Below are positions 18,009 through 28,705 of a stretch of DNA of 64,000 nt, in pieces. Numbering within the stretch: position 1 is the stretch's first letter; the number at the start of each line of letters is the position of its first letter. Origin of the DNA: Pyropia yezoensis (lineage: Eukaryota; Rhodophyta; Bangiophyceae; Bangiales; Bangiaceae). The notes under the pieces are model-generated. The model had not been told where the DNA came from, made no database searches, and saw only the letters and a program-made list of their open reading frames with translations. The stretch is from positions 43,042,878 through 43,106,877 of the forward strand of contig CM020618.1 in assembly GCA_009829735.1 (NCBI GenBank), given 5' to 3'. The translations under genes and the position numbers were made by a program.

Positions 18009-18487
18009 GGAGTGCTATTGTTTGTGCGGGAGAGGGCCCCGGCAACCCTTATGGTAGCCGGGTAGTAGTGAGTATAAACTCATCCCCCTTTGGGGGCATT
18101 GCTTGCCTCTGTTTGCTGCCCTGGGGAGTACCCCTTCTGGCTCAGTGGTGCCTTGCCTCCCGTCCAACTTCTTCCGGTTGGTTCATGCTTGGGGAGGTCA
18201 TCCTCCCTCACTTGGTGTCTTGGCTTGGGGAGGTCATCCTCCCGTGTAAGCCCCCTAGTTACTTCGATATTATCGGAGTTAGCCTTTACCTTTAAGTTAA
18301 CTTATTAAGGTTCAGGTTTTACTTAGTTACCTAAGCTTAGCTCTACTTAGTTACCTAAGCTTGGTTTGACTTAGAAACCTAAGTCTGATTTGACTTAGAA
18401 ACCTAAGTCTGCCGTAACCATGTCACACCCTACCTAATAGGTATAAGCCTCACCCCCCAACAGCCGAAGTCGGTATCGGTTGGGTTG
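18009..18487. promoter_or_regulatory. A2 convergent spacer with repeated hairpins, possible two-way 3' end region
   Basis: This 479-bp gap between the stop of the reverse ORF and the stop of pol has no gene. It contains CCCCC-TTT-GGGGG near 18084, two copies of GGGGAGG-TCAT-CCTCCC (18191-18207 and 18227-18243), an AT-rich near-palindrome TTTAAGTTAACTTATTAA near 18290, and a four-unit tandem array of hairpins (18321-18416). Position and symmetry suggest a bidirectional transcript 3' end or RNA element. Confidence 0.55.
18321..18416. repeat. Four 24-bp tandem units, each a small hairpin
   Basis: The units begin at 18321, 18345, 18369 and 18393, exactly 24 bp apart. Units 1 and 2 hold ACTTAG-TTAC-CTAAG and units 3 and 4 ACTTAG-AAAC-CTAAGT. 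The palindromic halves are conserved across units while the four-base loop and the spacer vary, so the fold appears to be what is retained. Confidence 0.85.
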
Positions 18488-21400
18488 TTACAGTAGGCGT
18501 CGTCGCCTCATGTAAGGCATGAGGAGTTGGCGGGGTATATTTGCCGCCTGTTCCCAGGTGGGTGAGTCGTATCCGACCCACATAACCTTGACGTACCAGG
18601 GTCCTGGTAGGTCCGGGTCGGTGTGTCCGACCACGCTCTCTACTTGGTATGGAATCCCATCCGGTCCCACCGGGTCATCTGACCGGTGGGTCGTAAGAGC
18701 TTCATGTAGCAACCCAGCCGGTACCGGCTGAGGCTGTTCCGGCTTCGGAGCAGGTGTGACATCATTCATACTGATGCGTTGGATCTCCGTATCGGAGTGT
18801 AAGATAACAGAGTGGTCATCTCTGTGGAGGATCTGGTACGGTCCCTTGACCGGTTGCATAAGCTTGTTCCCTCGGAACTTCTGGTGTCTGATATAGACCC
18901 AGTCACCTGTTACCAGGGTTGCGTTGCGCACCCGTAGTCGGGCGTCGAAGTTCTTCTTATATCGAAGTTGTGTTCTGTCAAGGGCACCCTTGAGCTTAGG
19001 AATCATCCACGATAGCTTGGCCAACCAAGCTAGGTGGATGCGTTCGGCGGGTCGGCCCTTCGGTGTATCATACCGAGTGTACCTGCCGGGTGGCAGCGTC
19101 AGGTTACCGACGCCTAGTGGCATGACCCATTCCAGCGGAGCGATGTTTGTGCTCCGATGTGGCCTGGCATTGTATGCCAGCGTGAGTACGGACAGAAGCC
19201 TGTCCCAAGTGTTCGTGTGCTCGGCCACGTAGCACTGTAGCATCTTTACGATGGTGCGGTTGAACCGCTCCACCTGCCCGTTGGACTGCGGGTGGTAGTC
19301 GGATGCCCGACGTGGTTCGATACCGAACATGCCCAGGACCTTTGTGCAGAATGCCGACGTAAGGTTTGCTCCGTTATCGGAGAGGAGTTGCTTCATGACT
19401 CCGTATGCACTGATCCAGTGGTCAACCACTGCGTTCATGATCGTGTATGCCGTATCATTCGGGATGGCTGCCGCTCTTGACAGCTTAGTGAAGCGGTCAG
19501 ACATGACCAGGATGTACCTGTTCCCTTCTTCCGTTATCGGAAGTGGCCCGAGTATGTCGATAGCGACTTGCTCGTTGGGCCCATCAGGTGGGAATAGCTT
19601 CATGGCAGACGCCTGCCTATGTAGACTCATGCGGTTACGTGCACAGGGGTGGCATTCCCTTACGTGGTCGACCACGTCGACGGCCATTGCTGGCCAGTAG
19701 AAGAACCTTCGCATTGCTGCGAACATACGTGAACCCCCCGGGTGTCCGGCTGTAGGGTTCTCATGTTCTCGTTCCATGACGGCTTGCCGTAAGGACACGG
19801 GAACCACGACTTGATGTCGTCCATCGGCGGGTGCCCGCCGGTATAAGAGTCCGTCTTCGTTCTCGGAGAAGAGGCCGGCCGTACCGGCCAGGAGGTTAGC
19901 ACGATGACGTCTACAGTCATCGTCGTTGGCCTGTGCCTCGCGGAAGTCCGCGAGGGTCAATGGGCACGCAAGGTGTGCCATGGTATGGTCAACCATACCC
20001 TGGGTAGCATTACCCACCATGCACACCGGTACCACCGGGATGTCCTCGTCCACCGGGCGGGTATCCCCGCTCGGGGTGTCGAGTCGAGACAACGCGTCTC
20101 CGAGGTGGTGGGTTGACCCAGCCTTATACACCGTGCGGTAGTCGTGCTCGGCCATCTTCAGCCTCCATCGGGCTAGCCTCCCATGGCTATCGGAATCCTT
20201 GTCACCAAGGTTGAGGAGCCATCGTAGGGGTTCGTGGTCGGACCTCACGATGAACCTGGAGCCCTCCAGGTATGAACGGAGCAGTTGCACTGCCCATATA
20301 ACTCCGAGGCATTCACGCTCGGTGGCACTATAGTTCCGCTCAGCCGGGTTGAGTGTCCGGCTGAAGTACCCTACCGGACGTAGGTCCGGGATAACGTTAT
20401 CGGTACCGATCAACGTCTCTCCCTGTAACAGGGTGCATCCCACTTGTGTATCACACGCATCGACATCGATGACGAAGGTACCCCGTCTATGCGGTAACGC
20501 GAGGACGGGTGGGGCTAGTAGGGCTCGCTTCAGCGACTCGAATGCCTCCTCTTCGCTAGGCGAAGGGGGTTGGAGTACCTTGGGTAAGGTACTGCTCGTT
20601 AGAACCGTTAACGGTTTAGCTATCCGAGCGAAGTCCTTGACGAACCGTCGGTATACATTGCACATTCCCAGGAAGCTCTTGAGCTGCGTCTGGGTGTTAG
20701 GGAACCGGGCATCCCGGAGTGCCCGGGTATTGGCTTCGAGTACCCCTAGTTGACCAGGGGTTATTTGGTGGCCCAGATACTCGACCGTCTGTTGGAAGAA
20801 GGCGCACTTCTTCAGACGCAGGGTTACCCCGGCGTTCCTCAAGAGGGTGAGTACCTCGTCAACATGTTGTACATGGTCATCCATGTTACGCGAGAAGACG
20901 ATGACGTCATCGAGGTACACTAGGCAGTTACGCCACTTCACCCCCGACAGTATGATGTCGATAGCCCGCTGGAATGTAGCGGGGCCGTTGGACAATCCGA
21001 AGGGCATCCTTAGGAACTCGTACACTCCACTGTGACAGACGAATGCCGTCTTGGGGATATCCTCGTCCGCCACCGGGATCTGCCAGTATCCGGCATTGCA
21101 GTCGATGGTGGTAAACACCGTAGCCTCCCCCAGGGAGTCGATGCATTCATCCATCCTTGGTAAAGGGTATGAATCCTTCTTGGTAACCAAGTTGAGGCGT
21201 CGATAATCGATGCAAAACCGAGGGGTTTGATCCTTCTTCGGCACAATAACGACTGGGGCACCCCACTCCGACATGGAAGGTCGGATCACCTTAGCTTCAC
21301 TCATCCTCTTCACTTCTCCATCAACGATCTCTCGTTGCATAGGTCCCGCTCGGTGCGGTCGTGAGCGGGCGGGTCGTGCGCCTGGTACCAGGTCTATACG

Positions 21401-22668
21401 ATGTTGGGTTGCCCCAATGGTCCCCAAGGCCCCGCCTGTCCACATGGCGTCATGCTTTCTTAGCATCCGTCGTACCCCTTCGGCTACCGAAGGGGGAAGG
21501 TGGTCGAGGTCAGCCTCGGCCAGTGCCTTCAAGGCCTCTTGGTCCTTTGGCGGCAGGTCCGCCGGAGCCGCCGATGGGTTAGGATTCCCGTCATCGGGTT
21601 GCTGTCGCTCGGTGGTCTCGGCGACCGCCAGTACTTCAAGTGGTTCCACTTGACCTTCCTTGTCAGGGGTAAGGATATCTCCTTCGTAGAGTTCGGCAAT
21701 CCCGAGGATAGTTCCCTTTGGGAGGGTGACTGCCTTACGGCGATAGTTCGCCATCACTAGGAGGGACGACCCTCCTGCTGGGAGGTCTATGAGACCGTTG
21801 GCCATGGTCAACCCATGGCGCTTGTACGTCCGCAGGTTGGACCGGACTCTGCAGATGCCTGCGAGGTCGCAGTTAACCGGGAGGACTGTCTCCGACAACG
21901 GCTCAAAGCGAGTTCGCTTGGCCAACCGAAGTGCCTTCGGCTCGACGCTTGCGTACACCTCAGCCACGTTAACGTGGCTTCCTTGTAGCGTCAGGTCCCT
22001 GACGATAGCCGTATGTCCTCGCTTCGTCCCGTCGGCTTCTTGAAGCTCGACGGTCCTCCGGCCTGGCCGGATTGCATCAACGTGAACGTTGATGAAGGTG
22101 CACCCCAGTATGCAGGGCACCGATAGCGTTTCACATACCAGGAAGTCAACTTCCGTGGTGAGATCCCCGATGGTAACCTGCAGCGACATCGCTGCGGTCG
22201 TACGAATGAGTCGACCATTCGCGTCCTTGATGGTGGGTCCCCGAGTCACTCTGACTCGTGGAAGCCACTTGTCCGGGAGGGTATCCTTCCGGATCAGGTT
22301 GGGTCCAGCCCCTGTATCCAGTACTGGGTAGTACGATCGTGTCGACTGGGGGTCAACCCCCAGTGTGGCTGATACCTTGAAGTTCTCCAAGGTAAACAAC
22401 ACATGTCCTACACCGATATCGGGTGTTCCTCGGGCATCCTGAACAGGGCCCTTGTCTGGTTCAACGTGACGGGGCTTTCCGTCCTCTCCTCCCAACCTTG
22501 GAGGTTGGTCATCAATCCCCTGACGCCGTATCGTCGGGGCCGGAAGGTGTACCCGGGGGTTGATGCGGCGTCGGCTCAACCGCGCTCTCCGTGGGGCTTT
22601 CCCCGCGGTACTCCGGGGTGGCTTACTTGGGTAACCCCAGCGCCCCCCGGTCATCCTTCCTCTTACTC
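18488..22668 (-). CDS. pol: A2 Pol: protease, reverse transcriptase, RNase H, integrase, chromodomain
   Basis: From the first in-frame ATG (22654) this is 1,388 aa; the frame is -1 to gag and continuous with the GGGAAAC site, so a Gag-Pol fusion is likely. Protease YPVLDTGAG about residue 112. RT with RFCIDYRRLN, TIDCNAGYWQIP, PFGLSNGPATF and YLDDVI about 579. RNase H with VDACDTQVG, TERECLGVIW and RSDHEPLRW. Integrase zinc region (HENPTAGH, CHPCARNR), and core with AIDILGPLP, LSDNGANLT and NGQVERFNR. The C-terminal end has a chromodomain-like segment (PWYVKVMWVGYDSPTWEQAANI). No internal stop. The coding sequence is packed with perfect short palindromes. Confidence 0.94.
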
Positions 22669-24846
22669 GTTTCCCGCCCTTGGTAGGGTGCTGTCCGCCG
22701 GGACATCCGGCTGAGGAGGTGCCTCCTCGACGGCCAGTACTCCACCTGGAGCTGGCTGCCTACCCGGTGCGGGTCCGGGTGCTCGGGCGGGATACCCCCC
22801 GGTGGATGCCTTGCGTTGCGCTGCTGCCCGCCGCGACTCCTCGGGGATGAGTGGGCAGGAAGACACCCAGTGCTGGGGATCCCCACACAACATACACCCG
22901 GACGTGCCGGTCCCCCCTTGAGTTCGCATCGGGGTAGCCCCGTAGCTACGGTTGCCTCCCTCGGGCGCCCGAGTGCCTGCTCCCTGGTAGGCCTTGGGTC
23001 CTTGGGTCAACCGGAACATGGACTCCCCCAACCGGTTGGGTCGGCCCGCAATCTGCGGAGGTGCCTCCGTGCGCACCGCCCATGTTGGCAAGGGTTGGTA
23101 AGGGTTACCCGTCACCGGGGAGTACCCCGTAGTCCGTACGTACGGGACGCGACGTCCCGTGCCCTCGCTGACCTGGAACTGGGTCCCCGCCGGGGCAATG
23201 TACGCTACCGTACCGTGCTCATCAATCACCGGCGTCGCCGGTAGCAACAGGTGGCCCTGTTGGTCAACTAGAGGTTCATCCTCACCCGTAGGGGTATGTT
23301 CGGTCGCCACCAGTACTGGTGCGGCCTTACGTTCCACCTTCTCTTGCCTCGGTACCGGGGTAAGACTGGGCTTGCCTCCCTCACCCTTGGGCTTCGGGGC
23401 CAAGGCACATTCCGGGTGCAGAACCCGGTAGGCGTCCCCTAGGGACTTGCACATATGCATCAGTCGACTGAAGTTCGTCCGTGCCGTGTTGGCGCCCCGT
23501 GCGGATATCCGCACGTAGTTGGGTACTCCTGCGAACAGGATGGCCCGTAGCTCCCCTTCTCCGAGGAGCTTCCCCAGCTCGTAGTCGAGCTCTTGGATCC
23601 GGCGTCCAAACAACTCCTCATCCTCCCAGGACTGGGCGGTGGCAGTGCGAAGGGCCCGATAGTGGTCCTCGCACTTGTCCTCACTGAGGTAGCTGCTCAG
23701 CAGCTCCTTCAATATCCCACGGTAATCCATGGGGGTGGCCGCGACCCTCATTCCCGGCATCGGGGATGCCTGGCGAAGAATGCCTCGCACCCGTTCATCA
23801 ACAAAGAACGGGAGGATCTCCAGGGCCAGCCCCTCGTTCACGAGGGCCTTGTCCGCGGCTGCCTTGAAGCTAGTGAAGAAGCCGATGACTGCCAACGGGC
23901 GTCCGTTCGGCCCCCCGAACATAGGGACTCCCTTCATAAGGGTCTGCATAGAGCGGATCGCCCGATGCGACGTATTACGCATCGATTCCGATACGGTGGT
24001 AGAGCGGTCCTCCAAACGATAACGTTCCGGAGTAAGAACCGACCGGAAGACCTCGTTGACGATCTCCGTGTCAGCGTCCTGGGTATCCAGTCGCTTAGCC
24101 AGTTGATGAGCAAACTCATCGGACTCCATCCGCTTCAGTAGGCTCGCAGTTACCTGCGCGGTCATAGCTTCCATCACTGAAGATGGTACTTCAGGCGTCG
24201 GCACCTCGGGAACCCGAGTTGCCTGGCCTCCTTCGTCGAGTGGATACCGTGAGAGGGTACCCCCTCCCCCGATTACCGACTCTCCACCGGCGTAAGTATC
24301 CGCCGGGTCGTGTCCGCGGAGTCCGCTTCGGGTGCTCCGAGCGTATCGCTCCGTGTGATTCCGTTCCAACTCTGCCGACGAGTCGGATCCATACCCCATT
24401 GTGTCCGAAGGCTGTCCGGGAGTTGCTGCGCCGGGGTCGACCCCGGTGGACTCCGAAAGTAGTCCGGCCGGTCCAAACCGTACCGGTGTGGGAGGAACAC
24501 GACGGGGTCCCGTCGTGTGGCGTGTTGACATCAACACTGCCATTGCGTCCTCCGTCCGATCTTGACGAGCGTCGAGCCCGGAAAACCGGGCCTCGATGCG
24601 GGCCAATGATGCCATCAGGGAATCCCCTGGTGAAGGAGGCGGCGGAGTGAGGTCGGTCGATGACAGTTGAGGCGGGCCCCCGCCTCCTGCCGTCCGAGCC
24701 GTGCCAAACGTCGATCCGGCCCCGGAAAGCATTGGCGTCTCAATGTTATCGATCGGGTTCCCGATCCCGGTTCCCGTAGTCGCCTCCAGAGTCGGCGTCG
24801 ACGCCGATCCATCATCTTGAACATTCCCCGTCTCTTGGGTAGACAT
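22663..24846 (-). CDS. gag: A2 Gag polyprotein
   Basis: 727 aa from ATG 24846 (MSTQETGNVQDD); a GTG two codons upstream is disregarded. The N-terminal 230 residues are Thr/Gly/Pro-rich with a short helix (SLARIEARFSGLDARQDRTEDAM). The middle (about 270-490) is the capsid-like part (VPMFGGPNGRP, VIGFFTSFKAAADKAL, YLSEDKCEDHYRALRTATAQ, LDYELGKLLGEGELRAILFAG). The end has a CCHC zinc knuckle CMLCGDPQHWVSSC. Role: particle assembly and RNA packaging. The next reading frame, pol, is entered by the frameshift site at its end. Confidence 0.92.
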   Translation of the reverse strand: MSTQETGNVQDDGSASTPTLEATTGTGIGNPIDNIETPMLSGAGSTFGTARTAGGGGPPQLSSTDLTPPPPSPGDSLMASLARIEARFSGLDARQDRTEDAMAVLMSTRHTTGPRRVPPTPVRFGPAGLLSESTGVDPGAATPGQPSDTMGYGSDSSAELERNHTERYARSTRSGLRGHDPADTYAGGESVIGGGGTLSRYPLDEGGQATRVPEVPTPEVPSSVMEAMTAQVTASLLKRMESDEFAHQLAKRLDTQDADTEIVNEVFRSVLTPERYRLEDRSTTVSESMRNTSHRAIRSMQTLMKGVPMFGGPNGRPLAVIGFFTSFKAAADKALVNEGLALEILPFFVDERVRGILRQASPMPGMRVAATPMDYRGILKELLSSYLSEDKCEDHYRALRTATAQSWEDEELFGRRIQELDYELGKLLGEGELRAILFAGVPNYVRISARGANTARTNFSRLMHMCKSLGDAYRVLHPECALAPKPKGEGGKPSLTPVPRQEKVERKAAPVLVATEHTPTGEDEPLVDQQGHLLLPATPVIDEHGTVAYIAPAGTQFQVSEGTGRRVPYVRTTGYSPVTGNPYQPLPTWAVRTEAPPQIAGRPNRLGESMFRLTQGPKAYQGAGTRAPEGGNRSYGATPMRTQGGTGTSGCMLCGDPQHWVSSCPLIPEESRRAAAQRKASTGGYPARAPGPAPGRQPAPGGVLAVEEAPPQPDVPADSTLPRAGNE
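22669..22675 (-). promoter_or_regulatory. Proposed -1 ribosomal frameshift site GGGAAAC (A2 gag-pol)
   Basis: On the minus strand the gag frame reads GCG GGA AAC GAG TAA, so G GGA AAC lies one codon before the stop, the same arrangement as in family B (GGGAAAC GAG TAG). After a -1 slip the frame runs CGA GTA AGA GGA AGG ATG ACC into pol. Downstream lies a GC-rich stretch (CCGGGGGGCGCTGGGG) that could form a stimulatory structure. Confidence 0.83.
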
Positions 24847-25052
24847 AGTCACAATCAGTCAACCGACGTAACAATCACCACGAATAAGAGAGCGAGGGGG
24901 TAGATTGGGGAGAGTAACAGTAGGTCACAGTCACAGGTAAAAGCTCAACACAATCGATCAGGTCGCAACACCACGAGTACAAGAAAAGGACCGGATCCCT
25001 ATCCGTGTGCCAGGGCCGAAGACGGCGTCACCACAAGGGTGACGGAAACCCG
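24847..25052 (-). other. A2 leader between primer-binding site and gag
   Basis: About 200 bp of untranslated leader. It contains stop codons in all frames and no conserved motif that I can name. Packaging signals would be expected here. Confidence 0.5.
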
Positions 25053-25070
25053 TCCCCTGCTGCTCCACCA
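25053..25070 (-). promoter_or_regulatory. Primer-binding site of A2
   Basis: The minus strand reads TGGTGGAGCAGCAGGGGA one base after the 5' LTR, identical to B1 and C1. This fixes the 5' end of A2 on the right. Confidence 0.82.
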
Positions 25071-25071
25071 A

Positions 25072-25434
25072 TGTAGCACAATAGGAATCCGTCGCACGTC
25101 CACTCTCAGGGAACACTCACCAAGGGGGATCGGCACCAACGTCACCGGGAGGCCAAGGTTGCTGTCCTTGGAGCGCAAGCCACGGGACCAAGATGGGAGC
25201 CCAAATGGGAGGGGTTTGTTGTTCTACCTTGGCCGGCGGTGGATTCGCCACCGGCCCCCTCGTTATAAACCCTCGGAGACACTACTAACTACCCTCCACC
25301 CCAAGATGCAAGTCCCTCTGGCCATACGTAACTTATAGATACCGTGACCAGTCCGGACTCTCAAATTGAAAGTTAAGGATTAGAAGTAGCCCCCCTAATA
25401 TTAGGGTCACAATACGGACAACCATATTGCTACA
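25072..25434 (-). repeat. Family A LTR, 5' LTR of A2
   Basis: 363 bp; the partner of 5003-5365. It is next to the primer-binding site on the left and the GAACC duplication on the right. It contains the TATA-like TTATAACG on the transcribed strand. Confidence 0.93.
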
Positions 25435-25439
25435 GAACC
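25435..25439. repeat. Target site duplication GAACC, right copy
   Basis: Partner of 4998-5002. The A1 protease sequence resumes here (GAACC then CCAGTATGCAGGGC). Confidence 0.92.
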
Positions 25440-25978
25440 CCAGTATGCAGGGCACAGATAGAGTCTCACACACCAGGAAGTCAACTTCCGTAATGAGCTC
25501 CCCGATGGTGACCTGCAGCGACATCGCTGCCGTCGTACGAATGAGACGACCATTCGCATCCTTGATCGTGGGTCCCCGAGCAACTCTGACTCGCGGGAGC
25601 CACTTGTCCTGGAGGGTATCCTTCCGGATCAGGTTAGGTTCAGCCCCTGTATCCAGGACAGGGTAATACGATCGGGTCGACTGGGGTTCAACCCCAAGTG
25701 TGGCTGATACCTTGAAGTTCTCCAAGGTGAATAGTACGTGGCCTACACCGATATCCGGTGTAGCTCGGGCATCCTGGACAGGGCCCTTATCTGGATCCAT
25801 GTGACGGGGCTTCCCGTCCTCTCCTCCAGACCTTGGTGGTTGGTCATCAATCCCCTGGCGCCGTGTCCTCGGGGCCGGAAGGTGTACCCGGGGGTTGATG
25901 CGGCGTCGGCTCAACCGCGCTCTCCGTGGGGCTTTCCCCGCGGCAGTCCGGGGTGGCTTGCTAGGGTTACCCCAGCGA
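25440..25978 (-). pseudogene. Element A1 pol, N-terminal protease part, separated by A2
   Basis: The minus strand matches the first ~190 codons of A2 pol: a basic Pro/Arg stretch (KAPRRARLSRRRINPRVHLPAP), HVLFTLENFKVSATL and the protease. The active-site motif reads LDTGAEP instead of LDTGAGP, replacing the glycine normally found after DTGA. It ends where A2 insertion split it. Similarity to A2 stops at about 25978, just short of the expected gag-pol junction, so A1 gag and its 5' LTR are missing. Confidence 0.83.
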
Positions 25979-26429
25979 CGGCGCCGTGGTTGGTTAGAAG
26001 GGCAGGGGAGGCTGAGGTGTACATGAACGGAGCCGCGCGCGTGCATCGAAGCATGCCCCGCCCCTCTGTCGCCAGACCTCTTTTTTAATGGCTCTCTGTC
26101 CTGAGATGCTACCAGCGCTCCCCCACCACAGCGTAATTGCCGCCTCCCTGGGCATGCATGCCAACAGCCACGGGAGGGGCGGCGGCGGTGATCACGGAAG
26201 CGAGTGTGGGCGTGACAGTGCCTCTTCATGCTGTGTAGGGGACGTCCTTCCGCACCCTCTCGCGGTGCTGCCCCATGTGCTCGTGCACCCTTGTATCCCG
26301 GCTGGTTGTAGCGGTGCCCCGCCGTTTTCGCGTTTGCCTCTATCGCACTGCAGCGGTAAGAGCGGCCGCTGGCATGGCTAACCAGTCGATAAACGTACAG
26401 CAGGAGCTCATCAATTCGCAAGGCCTGGT
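25979..26429. other. No gene recognised between A1 and the Tigger-type element
   Basis: About 450 bp of mixed-composition sequence. It may be the 3' end of the Tigger-type element on the minus strand. No terminal inverted repeat or coding homology was found by eye. Confidence 0.4.
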
Positions 26430-28644
26430 TTAATCCTTCTCCCCAGGCTCCTTTTCCTCCCCTGAGGCGTCACTGGGTGAAAAAAGTATCATGTCAGCCG
26501 TGTCCACATTGGCGTCCTCCTCATCCTCTGCGGCCAGCCACAGTCGCAGGCCCTCTCGTGCGTCGTGCTCGCTCTCCCCCCCCACCACCTCTCGACCGAG
26601 AGACGTCCCCTTCAAGAGTGTAAGCACTTCCTGAACATTCTCCGCTTGGCTGGCAAACCCCTGGAGATACTCCGCGTGGTCAGACACCTGTGAGGCATTC
26701 ATAGCCACAGGTAAAACAGAGGACTTCACCCTGCAATGCACAATGGCCTCTCTTGTCATCTTCTTCCACTACTCAAAAATAATGGTCGAGGCGTCCAGTA
26801 GATGGGCGTGGCCTCGGCCAGCGAGAACACAGTTTCGACGCGGGCGCGGCACGTTCTCCGGCTGGGGGAAGCACGGCGGCCAGCAAAGCTTCCTCAGCCG
26901 CAACGTCGGCCTCGTCATCGAGGCCCTCGAGCGCCGCGAGCCGCGCCGTGCGGTACTCCTGCAGATCGTCTATGGCAGAAGCCACCCAAAGCGCCTCGTT
27001 TTCAGGTGGACAAGCGGACATCGCCGGTAGAGGAGCGGGCGGCGCGGCAACGACCGCTGCATTCGAGGGTGTGCGGCGGGAGATTCCCGGCGGGGCAGAA
27101 CTCGACGCAACCGGCGCGGGCGAGGGGTGGCCGGGTGAAGGGGTGGCCGAGGGAAGGCGAAGTGTGCCAGCTGCCCGGCTCGTGGAGCTGGAAGTGGCAG
27201 CTCCCAACGGGGTTGGCGGGCGTGGAGATGCGGCGGGCGGGGGGGTCCTTGAGCGATCTTGGGGAACGGGGGGGGGCTGCAGCCTCGAGGGGAGAGGGAA
27301 CAGTGTCACCAAGACGCCCAATACGCGTCGCTCGTAGCGTCTCTCCAGCGCTGCGATTACCCCGGCGTCCATTGGCTGATGAATAGCCGTAACGTTCGGC
27401 GGGAGAAAGAGAATCTCCACGTCGTCGGCTCGTAGGGTGGCATTGTGTGTGGATGAGTTGTACATAATCAGCTCACATTTCGCGCCACGATGGCGCTCCC
27501 GAACGGCCGGATGGAGGACCGAGCTCTACCATCTCGCGTAGACATTTCGATCCATCCACGCCATTTTCTGGTTGAAATAGGGAAGGGGGCATTCGTTTTC
27601 TGCCCCGCGGAAGCACATTGGCCGCTCCGCCTCGCCTATCCTGGATACAGGGAGCTTGTGCGCTCCCGTCGCGTTCGTGCACAGGACGAGGGTAACGCGG
27701 TCCATGTGCCGCATCGCCTCAGTGCCGCGCGCGTGCCGCCGGTCTCGGCGCTGCACGTAGGAGCTGAAGGGCAGGCACCGGTAAAGTAAACCCGTCTCAT
27801 CCATGTTGCAGAGGCCCTCTGGGGAGTACGCCTCGAGGGCGCGCCAGCTGTCCTGCATGGCCGAGGCGACCAGCGCCAGGTTGACCTTGACAGCCTGGCC
27901 GTGCATGGCTACGTTACAGATGTCAAACCTCTTGAGCAAGCCCCGCACCAAGCCATGACAGGTGGAAAAACTTGCGACGCCAAGTCGAACTGCGATCATA
28001 GTGGCGCCCTCCTGGAGCAGAGCGGTGGTAATGGGTATTCTGCGATGACCCAGGGAATAATTTGCCAGGTACCACAAGTACACAAGGGCGTCCAGCTCTG
28101 GCCACTTGCCCATCCGACAGTTGCCGCGGTCCAGCGTGCGCGCATCGTCTGGCATTTCCCTGTAGATGGCGGCATCCGACCTGATCTCTTGACCATTACG
28201 CCTCGTCAGAGGGATAGGGAGCAGGCGGAGAACCACAGGCCACGACACGCTGGCATCACGTAGACGCACGATCTGCTTTTTGACGCGGATCAAAATGTCC
28301 TGCGGCGACCTGCGCCGCTGTCGGCCGGCAATCACAAGAGCTCGCTAGGGCCCGATGCACTGCTCCGCGTCGTAGATTCGACTTGATGGGCCCGCCTCGG
28401 TGGCCAGAAGGCCCTCGCACGTCGCCGCCGCTGCCCTTGCAGCTTCCTCGAACGCATGGGGCCACTCATGCATCAAATCAGGTACAGCCCACTCAATCGC
28501 AGCCTCGACAGTAGCAGGAACAGCGGTAGCGGATGTGGATAGAAGTAGAGCAACGAGGAGTGGTGGGGTATCCGATGGTAGGGAGGGTAAACGTGTGGGA
28601 TTGGTCATGTTGTGGGGGGGGGGGGTAGACGGTCGAGTGATCAC
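26430..28644 (-). pseudogene. Tigger/pogo-type (Tc1/mariner superfamily) transposase, copy 1, broken
   Basis: The minus strand holds one frame from 28644 to 26773 interrupted by two stops (TAG 28345-28347 and TAG 27526-27528), then a shifted C-terminal frame (26759-26430). Landmarks of the DDE_1 fold: CNMDETGLLYRCLP (first Asp), RVTLVLCTNATGAHKLP, CPLPYFNQKMAWM, LPPNVTAIHQPMDAGVI (third Asp). The second catalytic site reads LIMYNSSTHN, with Tyr where copy 2 has VDNCGAH, so the triad is destroyed. A Pro-rich linker precedes a C-terminal segment (MTREAIVHCRVKSSVLP) resembling the Trp-x-x-Val...Cys end of Tigger proteins. About half identical to copy 2 across the catalytic domain. Confidence 0.85.
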
Positions 28645-28705
28645 GACCGATGATCCATCGATGGCGCGCGTGTGTGATGGCCGAGCGTGGGTGGGAGAGC
28701 GATTG

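Larger units (their letters stand above)
5003..25434 (-). mobile_element. Element A2: complete chromodomain Ty3/gypsy element carrying a reverse ORF, interrupted by B1
   Basis: Two 363-bp LTRs (5003-5365 and 25072-25434, two differences by eye) are flanked by GAACC. In minus-strand order: 5' LTR, primer-binding site, gag (24846-22663), pol in the -1 frame (to 18488), a hairpin-rich spacer, a long plus-strand ORF converging on pol (5951-7912 plus 17523-18008), polypurine tract, 3' LTR. Removing B1 and one GTGGG leaves about 10.8 kb. Gag and pol are open over full length. The only visible lesion is B1, which sits inside the reverse ORF, so A2 may still have been mobile shortly before B1 arrived. 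Confidence 0.93.

Noticed and set aside
18321-18416. CRISPR-like array in the 24-bp repeats
   Set aside because: Units are contiguous with no spacers, only four copies, in a eukaryotic retrotransposon spacer.
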